Shown one piece after another: positions 1 to 12,084 of a stretch of DNA of 64,000 nucleotides (within the stretch, counting starts at the first letter, position 1; the number at the start of each line of letters is the position of its first letter). The notes beneath the pieces are model-generated. The model was not told the origin of the DNA. It searched no databases and was given only the letters and a program-made list of their open reading frames with translations. Made by a program: the position numbers and the translations under genes. Source of the stretch: Scleroderma bovista (Eukaryota; Basidiomycota; Agaricomycetes; Boletales; Sclerodermataceae); assembly GCA_037178675.1 (NCBI GenBank), contig JAYMGJ010000172.1, positions 1-64,000 of the forward strand, given 5' to 3'.

Positions 1-1702
1 ATGGGGCCCATTTGGGTCGGACACGGGCGAGCAGCTTTCGATCCGCCTCCCCAATGGAACAATGATGGCCATCAACTCTGCACAGTGCTACGACGGAACA
101 TAGTAAGCCCGCCTTCGCTTAAACTTGTACCCTTCAGGACTAATGGTTGTGTCTGATCGCAGTACTTGTAGGCCATAGTCTCTCAAGTTTGGTGTCTCAA
201 TATAACTCGCTTTCCCGATAGATGCTGCATGCTCGACGTCTGACAATTGTGCAGTACAATTCTCATTCACAGGTTTGTATTTACATAGTCTTCATGTTTC
301 ATGTCTCCAACTCGAAACGTCGGATTGTAGGCTCTGGGATCACGATTTACGTGCTCCAAGCTGGCCCACAGGGCATGTCTGCATCACTCTCCATTGACTC
401 TGGCAGCGCAACAACTGCAACACTGGCGGCACCCCCTTCACCTCAATACAACATCCCACATGTTGTTCTCTTCAGTGTGCAGAATTTGGTTTCTGGTACA
501 CATACTGCCGTTATGACAGTCCTTGATTGGCAAGGTGGTTTCAGTGGGATGATGCTAGATTATATAGATGTAAATGAAGCAGTTGTTGCTGGGTCGTCAT
601 CAGCCACCCCAAGCTCTACTCCTACGCCTACATCATCGCAGACATCCACATCAGCATCGTCGCTGTCTCAAAGCTCCACCTCTCACTCTACTCAGAGTTC
701 ACTCTCTACTTTGTCTCCCTCGGTCGCATCTTCGTTTATCAATCAGACATCACTGTCCAGTGCACCTACTGCCACGTCCAGCACAGCGTCTGGGGGCGGA
801 AATGATCCGTCATCGCAGTTGCTTTCGAGTTCTAAGAAGTAAGCTCAGTCCACGCCATTAGTTTGGTATATGCATAAATACTAATCTCATGCAGGAACAA
901 CGTTGCCACGATAGCAGGAGGTGCGACGGCCGGGGCAGTCGGCTTACTTGCATTGTGTGGATTGGCATTATTCTGCTTCCGCCGCCGGCGCTCGCGAGCC
1001 ACCAGCGGTAATATTACACCACTTCTTGATGAGCGCCCAGCATCCAGATTCCTGGGTGGATCAGTAGCGGACCCCTTCGCCAGGGACCCAACATTGACCT
1101 CTGACCTGTCTTTTTCAACCGTTGCGGCCACGGACATGGCCAGGTCAAGCCTCAGAGATGTCGAAGCCACTATCCCCAGTGGAGGCGGGCCCTCCTCTGG
1201 AAGGCTACCCTTATTAGCACAGGACAGCACGGGACAAGGCAGTGCCATAGTTGTCGATCGAGAGCAAACACCAATGCGAACATTACCTACCATTCCTGTT
1301 TTGTCGACCACGCCTACCACTTGGCCCAACGAAAAAGCTAGTTCATCGCGCGATGCTGGCCAGGAGAGCGAACAGGGACAATCTGGGGACCTGCCAGTGT
1401 TAACGGACGAACAGGCTGATTTTGTCACCAGCCTTTATCAGAACAATGTCCCCGTGGCTGTCGTGGCCCGCGTCCTTGAGCGCATGCTGGCCAATCCGAA
1501 TCCACAAGGCGCTGACCCTAGCTCTGCAGTTGGAGCATATGACCCAGAGTTGCGCCCGTACATGGGTAATGGACAGCCTATTCCACCGGCGCCATATGCA
1601 CGTAGGATGTTGTGGTTTGATGGCGGGGCAAGTCAATATGGCGATGGGGAAACGACGATTGGGACGGCACCGCCCAGTTATGACTATGCACGAGCACAAT
1701 GA
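1..1702 (+). CDS. Ser/Thr-rich single-pass transmembrane protein (5'-partial)
   Basis: Partial gene entering from the left edge. Exons that join in phase are 222..272, 331..838 and 895..1702; coding also reaches into 1..~105 but I could not join that piece unambiguously. The extracellular part reads as a jelly-roll, galactose-binding-like domain (QFSFTGSGITIYVLQAGP onward, with the late motif SGTHTAVMTVLDW and a closing MMLDYIDV). A Ser/Thr-rich stalk follows, then one membrane helix rich in Gly/Ala/Leu at about 910-980, an RRRR stop-transfer patch, and a cytosolic tail. The tail holds a helical motif beginning LTDEQADFVTSLY, which I recall as recurrent in Agaricomycete membrane proteins of this design. 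Typical of a large lineage-specific family; ligand and role unknown. The assignment rests on architecture rather than a named orthologue. Confidence 0.75.
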
Positions 1703-2631
1703 TACATGTTTCGCTAGGAGCTTCTTGTTGTACTTGGTGAGAAGGCATTTCCGAGTTCAATTGATAATCGAAACCACCTTAGACCAACCTCAGACTGGAC
1801 AAAGTCTGTAAGATTGCACCTTAATTTCTTAGAATGAATGAAACTATTTACCAGTCAAGCTCCCGTTTCTCCCAAATGTCGACGTGGCGTGAAGGGATAA
1901 CCACAGTCTGGCAAGAAACGATATCTTATGGATGTCCAATATTTTTTTCTGCGTCCCTTCATCAATGTCCAGGCTGATCGTCATAGCACACTGATCTGTC
2001 TGCCTTGGTTGCGAGTTGAATACGACTCGGAAGCGCCATCCTATTTTCCTCAACGTCCTGGTGTCTCGGATCCCCCGCTTTTTCTCTCGCACTGTGAGTG
2101 TGCGCACCTAACTTCTAATTCAAACCCACCAATGTTGGTCATTGCTGAGCATGCAAACCAGTGACGCTGCCAAGCATACTAGTTGCCCATATCATTACAA
2201 CATCATATGACCTGAAGCTAGGAGGTTTAGCAAAGATGTTGTTTTGATAAGTCCCTCAGTGTAAGTCTTGTTCCGAAACAGAATGGATTGATATTCGCTT
2301 CTTGACACTCACAAGTCGGTGTACCCAAGAAACGTCAAATCCCTCAGACATAGTATGTCAAAGTAAAATACTAATAGCATGTGGCATCTAACGATCATTC
2401 CACTTTTCACAAGCACCTGGCCAGGACTGGCATGTTCTTGACACCCTCGGGCGGTGAATCTTTCATCATACATTGTCCACAAGTTAACAGTGAGATTGTT
2501 GGCCTTTAAGTAACCTTTTGTTCAAAATATTGCTGACAATTGTGCTTGTGACAAAATGGTGATGCAATAATATGCATAATAAATACATTGGCAATAGAAA
2601 GCTGAAGAAACATAGTGATCAAAGCATGTCT
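1703..2631. other. Intergenic region between convergent genes
   Basis: The flanking genes converge here (membrane protein + and glutathione reductase -). The stretch is A/T-richer than the genes, has stops in all frames, and shows no splice-linked coding. It should contain both 3' UTRs; I see nothing else in it. Confidence 0.5.
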
Positions 2632-4438
2632 TTAGCGCATCGTAACGAGCTCTAAACAGACTCCAAGATTAGCAGTGATGCAAACAAAACGAGGTAACCT
2701 GACCCACCCTCAGCAGACGTTGGATGAATTGCGATTGTATCATCAAAGTCCTGCTTACGAGCTATCCAGTTCTCCATCAGCGAAGTGCTTTCGCAAGAAT
2801 GCAGGTCAAATACCCACCTCCCATTTTCACAGCGACAGCAAAACCTTGCAAAGCTTCGTCACTGCCCTGCCCAAGCAGGTGCACGCCAACAATGCGCTCC
2901 TCTTCGCCGACGACGATCAGTTTGAAAACCGTTGGTTCCTTATGTGCCTCCTCAATCTGTGAGAAATAGAGCGAGCGGAACGCCGATTTGTCTATTCAAA
3001 ATTAACCTAGTGTATGCGACAAAATGAGATCGACAACGTACATATTTTTACGTCTTTGCCATATAGTTGGATGGCTTCTGCTTCTGTGAGACCAACGGTA
3101 CCAATTGGGGGATGCCTGTCTTGTTCAATACGGAGGTCTAGATATGGCAAATAAGCCTGTACTCACGAGAAAACGACGGTAGGGATATTCTCATATGAGA
3201 TCTTGTCGTGTTTGAACTTCTCTGGGCCGAAAAGTCTATTCGAGAGGCGCCTACCAGCTGCGATGGCGACAGGGGTAAGTAAGGCTTTGCCTTGCACGTC
3301 ACCAATGGCATAGATGCCCTTCACGGTGGAGTTTTGGTACTCGTCGACGATGATATCCCCCCTCTTGTCGACTTCAATCCCCAAATCTTCCAGTCCAAGG
3401 TCATCTGTGTTAGCATGCCGACCAATAGCCCAGATAAGGCAGTCGACTTCAATGGCACCCTCCTTGTCAGTGAAAACAGTTAGACGTTTTCCCTTTTCTC
3501 CCTCCACCCTGACGACGTTTGAATGTTTGTGAATCTTGATTCCAGTGTGTTCCATCCAAGGAGTCAAGGTTTCCTGCATCGTGATGTCAAAACTGCGCAA
3601 GACCTTGTCGTGACGGATAATAAGATGGGTCTCAGAACCGAGGGAATTCAACACTCCGGCGAGTTCGACGGCGATGTATCCGGCGCCGACGATCACAACA
3701 CGCTTTGGCTGGTCCTCAAGCGCAAAAAACCCATCTGAGTCAATTCCAAGACTCGCGCCGGGTATTTTCTCCTCGGCCGGAATGGTCGGACGTCCACCAA
3801 CAGCGACGGTGATATGGTCCGCATGCAAAGTATACTTTTGACCATCGGGTCTTGTTACCTCAACTGAGTCCGGAGAAGTGAGGCGCGCAAAGCCCTCGTG
3901 ATGCTCAACATTCTCCCTATCGAGGTTGTTCTCGTAAATCCTATTTAGTTTCCGGATGTATGCGTCGCGCTGTGGTTTAAAGGTGGCCCAGATAAATTTG
4001 GGATTGGGCACGTTGGTGAAGTGGTATCCATCGGAAGCGTGCTGGAGCCTATCTGCCAAGTCGGCGGCATGCCACATGATCTATGTGGACAAGGTGCTTC
4101 AATTCAGTGGGGCGACAAAACACAAGGGAGTTTATTCACCTTCTTGGGCACGCATCCTGTAATCCATCGGCCATGTTACGGTCATCAAAAGAATCAACGA
4201 AATAAGAAGCGTGAGACACACGTACCGACATTAACGCAAGTACCACCCAGATTGGGAGTCGCTTCGATGAGTGCGACCTTCTTGCCATACGAAGCTGCGC
4301 GACGCTGAGGCAGTTTTCAGTTGCAGTTTTTCAATCGAGTCACAATTTGCTACATACCGAAGACGCAACACCTCCACTCCCTCCACCTATGCAGATATAA
4401 TCATATCGGTCAACTGTCGGGCCTTTGATGGGTGCCAT
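2632..4438 (-). CDS. glr1: Glutathione reductase
   Basis: NADPH-dependent FAD flavoenzyme that reduces glutathione disulfide to glutathione. Eight exons: complement(2632..2651, 2708..2761, 2818..2991, 3042..3115, 3167..4080, 4140..4156, 4226..4304, 4358..4438), 1413 nt, 470 aa, the usual length of the cytosolic form. FAD-binding GGGSGG is at residues 18-23. The redox-active pair C50/C55 sits in GGTCVNVGCVPKK. The NADPH motif is GAGYIAVELAGVL. The C-terminal dimer-interface signature HPTSAEELVTMR carries the catalytic His (about 459). One internal exon is only 17 nt. The chosen ATG directly precedes the FAD domain. Upstream in the same frame is a Ser/Thr-rich stretch behind a candidate 43-bp leader intron (4499..4541) but without an ATG, so a mitochondrial isoform is not demonstrated. 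Confidence 0.96.
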
Positions 4439-4670
4439 ATTGGAGGTTGTCGTCGATATTAAAGATTTAGAAGTCTGATCGAGTCGACCAGCAGCATGCT
4501 ATGGTAGATAAAACAAATGACATTCGAGATACGGAGCATACCTGATGCAATCTAAATGGTACGCGTCCAGCGCAAAGAGGTGACGTAACTTTGCTTACGG
4601 ACGAGGAGGCAAGTCTGAGAGCCAGTTCTGCGGAATGAGATCGAGCTACTTATGAGCTCGAAGGGGGTTG

Positions 4671-4677
4671 TTATATA
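4671..4677 (-). promoter_or_regulatory. Candidate TATA box of glutathione reductase
   Basis: On the minus strand this reads TATATAA, 233 bp upstream of the glr1 start codon. A TATA box at this distance fits if the leader holds the small candidate intron at 4499..4541. It is a sequence match only. Confidence 0.3.
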
Positions 4678-4719
4678 TGGTTTTCTTGTTTCACTTTGTG
4701 GCAGCGCGCCAGCTGTGGA

Positions 4720-7700
4720 TTACTGAAACCCATGCGCATCACGTGATGGCATCACGAGATGGCGTCATCTTACAAATCCTGACTAAGCTGAGTCTATAAC
4801 GCCCACTGCCCAAGATAACTCGAACGGTATGTCCTCGAACATAGCTTCCAGTGAAGGACGCGGCACGTGTCTTCAACTTCGCATTGCATACACAGTGACC
4901 AGCGCGCTCCGTTTAGCGCTCGAGACGGGTAGTCATGTAGTGAACCGGGATTGATTTGCTAAGTACAAGCAGTCGAGGGAAGTTAATGGACATTCCTTCT
5001 ATAGGACTCCTCTAATAGGGCCAGCGCTTCCGCCCAAGACAATGATTGGTTGAGGATGGTGCCTGGAATAACATGATTTTCGCAGACACCAGCAGCCCTG
5101 CTGAGAGAACCGGAAGCTTCAAGATAACCTGCAAGGACCATATGCTAGGGGTGTTCGGGAAAGGGATGCGAGAGCCAGGAGAGAATATGGTACATAAAGT
5201 GGTACAGTGTTGGTCATTCATTGGCCTTTTTCTCCCATAACGACACTGGTTAGTGGTCTCACGGGTGTGACAGAGTTTTGACTTCTGAAGAGGTCTTATC
5301 TTCAACTCACGTAGGTGGTTACGTGTGCTGTGGCGTTTGTTCTCACTGTAAGATCTGTTTTAAAGCTTTTGGTCTCATACATTTCTTTCTTACAGTGGAC
5401 CGAGCAGACGATACCAAACCTCTTCACAAGTCTCAGCTCGCCGCTTTTTATGTGCTCGAAACATCGCATATAATATCCGTTACCGTGAACAACGCTAAAG
5501 ACTTGAACGATTTCTCTTTAACTGTTGATTCTCTGCAGTTCAACCACTTGCATTCTGGGGTCACAAGACTGCGTGGTGCGCACCCGTCGCCCCGCGGCCA
5601 TTCCCCGAAACTCAGGGAAGGCGTTGTCAACTCTAAGTCTTATCGGTTCTGTGTTGCCATCTCACCTCACCTCACCTTCGTAATTTGTGCAGAATAGGCA
5701 TCCTTATTCGCACACTCCGGCCACCCCTTCCCAGGTCTTAAACAGACATTGCCATGGTTAACTTAATCCGAGATTCAGGTACATTCATTTTGGCGTTCAC
5801 CTTCCAAACCTACCCCTATGGAACGGTGTCGCGGGTCCCCCAACTCACGGAACATCAGCCTGCAAAGGCTTGCGTGCCCATAATTCAGTGCACATATGGT
5901 AAGCTGGTGCTGGGCACGTCCTCAACTGTTCCTGCGGGCGCGGCTCTGGTGTTCATGTCACGTTATACGTACCCCGTTAAACCGACAACTGCGGGTCTTG
6001 CATCCTGTTGCACTGGATGGGTGAAAGGATACGTTGTGCAGAAGTTACTGGCCCTGTGCCTTGGCGTGCTCAAATACTTGATCCTTTCAAGTCCTCGGAG
6101 CCCCACGGTGAGAGTAGTGTCATGTTTTCCCGATGATCTTCCTTGCAGTTGACTCAGCTGGAGGGAGAGCGTAACGTGTCGCTGCGTTGAACGATTATTT
6201 CAAATCAACATCGTCACACCTCAAGGCCTCAAGTCCGATTCCTGCACCGCACCGTTTCAGATGTTGGAGCCATAGTTGGCATTAGCTGCTATCAGCTGCC
6301 ACTTCCTTTTTGAGTACCGGAGTGTTTTGAGACTGACACAGCCTATCATTATGCCCTTGCAATGCAGCCTTGGCAGTTCCAGATACGGTTATGTTCTCAA
6401 CGCCAAGACCTGTCTTCCATTCTCGCCGCCGTCTTCTTTCTGGAATTCTGACAATCACTATCCCCGAACCACTTTGGTCCCTTGGTCGATGGCGCATATT
6501 AATCCAGAGTGAGGCCCATAATCATTGTCAAGGGGCCATTTAATAAGTAGCCTGAAGTCTCGTGATGGGTATTATATATTGCAGAACCAGGAGCAAGGTG
6601 ATATGCAACCTTTTTAACAACGTGGCTTCATTTCTGAATGCCAAGCATTCCATGGCAGGTTCAGTTCGTCTTTTATGATCTGATTGGCGTGCCTATCTTT
6701 GTGCGCGCTTTGCTGATATGGTCACCAATCTCTTAGACTTGTTTGTTTTCAGCCTGGTCAGAAGACAAGCGCTTGGTTATCTTAGGAGCTAGTCTTGTGA
6801 TGCCCGACTTGACATGTCCTTACTCTTTATTCAGGCTTTCAGCAGCAGGAAGCACGTGATTGTGATTGGTGACTGTTAGTAACAACGTTCACCGCACTGA
6901 ACTGCAAAGATATGCCAATTTGTCAAACCATGCCAAAGCGATGCCTCGTGTAGTAAAGTGAGTCACGGTTGAATTAAAGAAGTATTGGCAACTGATTATC
7001 ATCACTGCTGCTGTAGATTCTTGAATGACAAATAACGAGGTGACAGAGGGATCAGTCTGTTAGAAGCCAGCTCAGAGCCTTGAGGCGTATCTTAGTGGCG
7101 CAATCCATGGTGAGCGTTGTGCGTATTGCGTGCATCGTGTGCGGTGAACATGACAGAGTATTCCTAGTGGCGCAGACGCACGGCTTGATCGTGCAACGGT
7201 CATTACCACTTCGTTCGCCGTGCACTACACACTATGCACACCAAGTATGCACGCACTGATCCATATGAGTCCCTAGACGACCAACCCCTAACCATCTAAG
7301 TGGCTGCACGTCTGTCCGGAACTTGCCGCGGCTTCGAGAAGGCTTTATGGTGACCACAGCAACTTTTGGTGTTTGAAAAAGATAAACACAGGTCCGGAGA
7401 CCCTTCAGGGAAATCGGTAACCGAGAATGTGCAGTTTGTTGCGCAGGTGCCACTGGAAACCGCCTCTCTCAGGTTCCCGTCTGCCCAGCGATTTCGACGT
7501 TGGTCACTAGAGAGTTGGTATTTGTGATTAAGAACAGGATATATATCTTGTATTCCCGGATCTAAGGGGACGAATATATTATGTTCCCCACCCTTCAGAC
7601 CGTACTTGGTAAAGAAGCAGCGTTGTGCATCAACATGCTAATATGTAATCTGTTCTTCTCGTTGACCTGCTCCTTCCTCATGCTTTCGCGGATATTCAAG

Positions 7701-10117
7701 ATTGCCGTTTTCTCTCACAGGCCCGACTTCCCAACCACACGCACGCTGTGACTGAGTGGGAACACCCAATGCTACTTTCCTGTCATACTGCATTCAATCC
7801 CCTTGCCCTGAACCCACACCCCCTGGACACTCCCGTTGAACACTTGTCGCCACTTCCACCATGTTCACCCCCGTCTCCCACGACCTCCCTCGTCCGAAGC
7901 ACAAACCTCGCACCTCCAGATCGTGACGATGACGCGCCAAGCACTGCAGTGCGATCACCTAATAGAGACGTTTATCTGGACACCGCCACATGGACCATAT
8001 CGCGGATGCAATGACGATGACGGACACCCTGCCACTACCACCGGCATACGAAACCGACGCAAAAACAAAGTACAACGGTACCCCGCATCCGAGGTTCAAA
8101 TCAAAAAAATTGGATCTCCGGGAACAAAGAGCGAAAATTCGAAACGAACGATTGACATGCGCTCGGGGGCGACGAATCGAATCGAACGCGAACGATCGTA
8201 GCGAACGGCTTATATACCTCATCCACCACCACCACTAGGATCTTCCCACTCACTACTAACTAGGTCCATTGCGGTACATCATGCAGTGTACTTTGATGAG
8301 ATGATCTCGGGTCAGCGGATCGTGAGTTGTCGTCCTCATCAATCGTTTCATGTCCCCATCTTGGAGTCCTCTGTGTCCATATGGCCGTCGCGTGCGCCTA
8401 CGAGGGTAGCTTTCTTCCCCCAGGATGTTGTTCGTGGGCATTTGGATCCCGAGAAGCGTTCACTTCAACCCGGGTGCGACAGATCAATGAAGGGGTGGCT
8501 GCGGATTCGACGGAGGAAAATGGCGAAAGTGGGTGTCATTGATTATTATTATTTTGCCACGCCCTCTAACTCCAAGCCATATCTAATCACAGCCATAACT
8601 TATAAGATATGGGGTCATGCTCCACTATGTACTAACACAACGCCGCGGCTCGGACGCACGCAAAACCCACGCAAGCCACTCCTCACTGCCTCACGGGAAC
8701 TTCGAGAAGCCAAGGTATCGCGCGCATTGCCCAAACGTCGAACTTTCGTCGAGAATTTAGGGGAGTGGCTGCTACTGTAACTGCGGGGGGAAGACGCTAT
8801 TGAACGGCTTTTATCCCTCAGGCCGCATCTGTCAATCATCTTCCTTGTCCGCCCCCGGGGCGCCTCGCATGTGATAGGGGTGCTGCACGCCGCTATCTCT
8901 ACATTCACGTGAGTCACTTCTAACCCCCTGCCTGACATTGACAAGTCGGCCTCAGTGTCATAGCTTTGAACAGGAACATCATCTCTTATACCGCGGAGTA
9001 ATTGATGCCAGAGGGTATGAACATGACCACAACGTAACTCGTACAACTCGAAACGTGCGAGGTAAAACAAAACTATGCTATGTACATATGCGTGATGTGA
9101 GAGAGAGTTGAGATCTGAGTCCATGTATACACCGGGTGAGAGGGAAAAAAAACCCCACAATGCGAGAGAGCAAATGAAACAAATGAACACGTCCAATTCC
9201 GACTCGAGTGAGAACTTGCGATCTCTCTCGGAGTCCAGAGCACTCGGCCAATATTCAGTGAAAAAAAAAAAAATGACAACTTTCCAACCCTGCGCCCCTG
9301 CGGTTACTTTCTTTCTTCTCCCACGTTCCTCCGACACACGTTTGTCGCGTACACCAAGAACGGATATGGACGGGCCGGGCAAGACGATACAATGCGTGCG
9401 TGCGTGCGTGGGTAGGTGTAATACTAGTAGTAGGTGCCAGCGAATGGGATATGGCGCGGCCGGTGGCGCGTAGTAGGGTATGGGAGGGTAGCGGTAGCGG
9501 ACGGACTAGAGTATATGCACCCGGGGGGCGGGAGGGCGGTAGAGTATATATAGGCGCTGGCTGGCTGGGGGAGAATGAATACTTGAGTAAGGAGTGTGGT
9601 GTGTAAGGTATATGTAAAAAGAGCATTGGGCAATGCATGCATGTGATGGAGATGGGCGTGGAGAAAGATTGGGAATAAAAAGTATAAGTATGATATGATG
9701 GAGCTGGGGGGTAAAGGAGAGAGGAATCGAGGGCATCTGGGATCGATGGGTAAAAGTAAGGGTGCGCACGAGGGCCTGAGTCGTTCTCAGGAACGAGGCG
9801 TAGAGAGAGAGCGTTGGAGGGAGGGGATTCTAAGTCAGAGTAACACCTACGGATACAATCAATGAAATTGACGAAGAGCGGCATTTGTCATGCGCGGGAG
9901 TATCCATCATGCCTGAAAGTACAACAAAGACGAAAAATGACGACAATGGTGAGGGACGCGATGAACCGCAAAGATCATGTGCAGGCGTACGCATATTGAC
10001 CAAGTACGCGCTGGCGATGGATCGCGCTACGATTCGATGGGTATCGACCCATCGAGAGGAGGTCGTATCCGCGACGGTAGAGTGACGGACGGAGAGGGCC
10101 AGAATAGCCCATCCCGA
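4720..10117. other. Long region with no supported gene
   Basis: Apart from the possible exon pair near 5.3-5.6 kb, open frames here are short and cannot be linked by plausible splice sites. The longest, on the minus strand at 8615..9382 and 9255..9884, are low-complexity or cross simple repeats (an A13 run near 9260, a (GTGC)n-like stretch near 9394). The 8.0-10.1 kb part lies downstream of the minus-strand gene at 10118..12084 and could partly be its 3' UTR. Confidence 0.4.
5281..5560 (+). pseudogene. Possible exon pair of a secreted or membrane beta-sandwich protein
   Basis: A frame ending near 5342, a plausible intron (GTAAGA donor at 5349, pyrimidine-rich acceptor ending TTACAG at 5395) and a downstream open frame read like the last strands of a galactose-binding-like domain: spaced hydrophobic residues with HIISVTV, then SLTVDSLQF. 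This resembles the extracellular domain of the gene at 1..1702. I found no start, no membrane helix and no convincing continuation, so it may be a decayed relative or chance. Confidence 0.25.
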
Positions 10118-12084
10118 CTAGGTCAGCGTCGCAGGACTGACCCAAGGGGGCTTACGGGTCGCTGCCCCCACCCCCACCCCCTCCAACACCATGGTGCCTG
10201 CTGACTTTCTCGATACGTGCGCCGATGGATGTCTTTCTGTGCTTATCCTGTGGTCATCGTTGTCAGTATCGAGAGTGGCAAGAGAGACGTCGAAACCGCT
10301 CACCAACTCCTCTTCTTCTTCGTCATCGTCCTGAGAGCCAGAAGTGGAGGGCGAAACCTGGTCGCTCTCGATAGGACTTGGGACGTCACCCTTCTGATTG
10401 TGGAGCGGGTTGAGCAGGGTGGTGAGGACGCGGTGGTGATACTCGCTGGCCCTCGGAGTTATATCGTGGGGGTCCTGTTGGACTGGCTTCGTCTCAGCGG
10501 ACGAGGAAAGGTCTGTGACGGATGTCCTGGTGCTGGTCACTGGGGACGTCCCAGCACCGGTCATCAGGGTTGTGGCAGTGGTGCCTGATGAGGCAGATGT
10601 GGACCGCATCGAAGTATTCACGCTCTCGGCGCTTCTTCTGGGCTCTTTCTCGCCCTCGAGGGCCTCTCTCTCCCTCGCCTCGCGCTCGGCCTTTTCTCGT
10701 GCCTCCCGCTCTTTTGCTTCGCGGCGCCTCTTGACCCAGGCAAGCCCGCTGCCGTCGTCCTCGTCGCCACCACCGACGCCGACGTGGCCCATTCCGCACT
10801 CGGGAGCAGTCTGGGACATGCGTTTTCGCCCTTTTGAACCATCCAGTACTGCTGCTGCGGCGGTATTCGTAGGTGAAATGGGTGACGCTGTGAAGATTTG
10901 AGTAGGGCAGGTCAAGTGAATATATGGTGTACATACCGCTGTTGCTGTGCAAGCTCTTCCACACTGCGCTACAGACATCTCTGCTAGCTGTCACCGAGCC
11001 CATGCCGCCATAGCCCCACTCCACGAACTCGGGTTCCTCCCTTGCGGAATCGAACGGGTTGGCTGGGGCTGTTGTGAAAAAAGAAATGAGGTGGGTGAAA
11101 TGACATGCAGAGGAGAAAACACACACCTTGGGGTCTCTTTGCGCCATACACCCTGCCATTCAACAACTGGACGTGCATCCGCCTTCCACCTGCCTTGCGG
11201 GCCGCTGCAGAGTTACCGTATGGCGACGACGGGGCAGTGGACGGACGTGCGAGTGGGGACGAGATCATCTTTGTGGAGGAGCTGTGTCTTCCGCCACCTG
11301 CGCCGGGCAAGATGGAGGATGCACGACGGTCGTGCTTTGGTTCGTCCTTGTTCTCTGCGGGTGGGCAGGACTGCACGGATGCACGCGAGGTTGTGCGGTA
11401 GAAGGTCGACGGGGGGGAGGTGGACGAGGTGGGGGAAGGAGGAGGCGGCGGCGAGCGCCCGCGGGGGGGGTGGCCAGAGCGCCGGAAGAAGGGGAGCGAG
11501 CCGCGGACATCGGTGGAGATGTGCAGCGGTCTGCGGGTGCTGGGAACGGGAGCGGGCAAACCCGAGGACGAAGGGGGTCGTGGAGCGGATGCATCACGTG
11601 GATGGGAAGCGGGGGAGGGAGGAGCATGTGGGGACCGGCGGAAGAAGGGCAGCGAGCGCAGGAGTCTGCTCGCGCGGGAGACGGGGGGCACGGAGGGGGG
11701 CGACACTGGGGCGGGGACGGGGTCGACGGGGGGTGGGGGTGGATAGACGTCGATGATGGTGTGTTTGGTGGCCATGACGAGGTCGTCGGATTGGTCGCTG
11801 TCGGAGGCATCCTGGGGGACATCTGGGTGGGACTCCTCCGAGCAGGGTGCATCGTCGGGCTCGTTGACGTGGCAGTGGTCGTCCCCGTCGTCGTGTCGTG
11901 GTTCGGGGAGGGGTGCGAAGCGGATCCTGCGAGACGAGGACGGGCGATGGTGGTCGGACGAAGACGAGGCCGACGACGAGGATGTCGCTGATGAGGACAG
12001 AGCAGAGCAGTGCGGGACGGTGAGGAACGGCCCCCGCGACGGGCAGAGGAGAATCGACGTTGGAGAGGAGAGAACGACAGCCAT
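10118..12084 (-). CDS. Conserved Pro/Ser-rich protein of unknown function
   Basis: Three exons, complement(10118..10887, 10937..11068, 11127..12084), 1860 nt, 619 aa, all junctions in phase. The N-terminal half is disordered and rich in Ser, Pro and Arg, with a short basic-hydrophobic motif RRIRFAPLPEPR near residue 52 and two copies of a LPFFRRS motif. Islands that look ordered are HVQLLNGRVYGAKRP at the end of exon 1 and EFVEWGYGGMGSV across exon 2. An Arg/Glu coiled-coil segment (RRREAKEREAREKAEREA) opens exon 3, followed by an acidic patch (DDDEEEEE). This combination of islands occurs, to my recollection, in uncharacterised Agaricomycete proteins. No enzymatic domain is visible and I assign no function. 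The middle is strongly GC-rich, giving long shadow frames on the other strand. Confidence 0.8.

Noticed and set aside
7000..7750. Possible promoter or small gene region
   Set aside because: Only short frames; the TATA-like strings are not linked to any coding start.
8615..9382. 255-codon open frame on the minus strand
   Set aside because: It crosses an A13 run and simple repeats, has no domain, no splice continuity and amino-acid use unlike the neighbouring genes.
11128..11991. Long plus-strand frame of 287 codons rich in Gly, Arg and Trp
   Set aside because: Antisense shadow of the GC-rich Pro/Ser exon of the minus-strand gene at 10118..12084.
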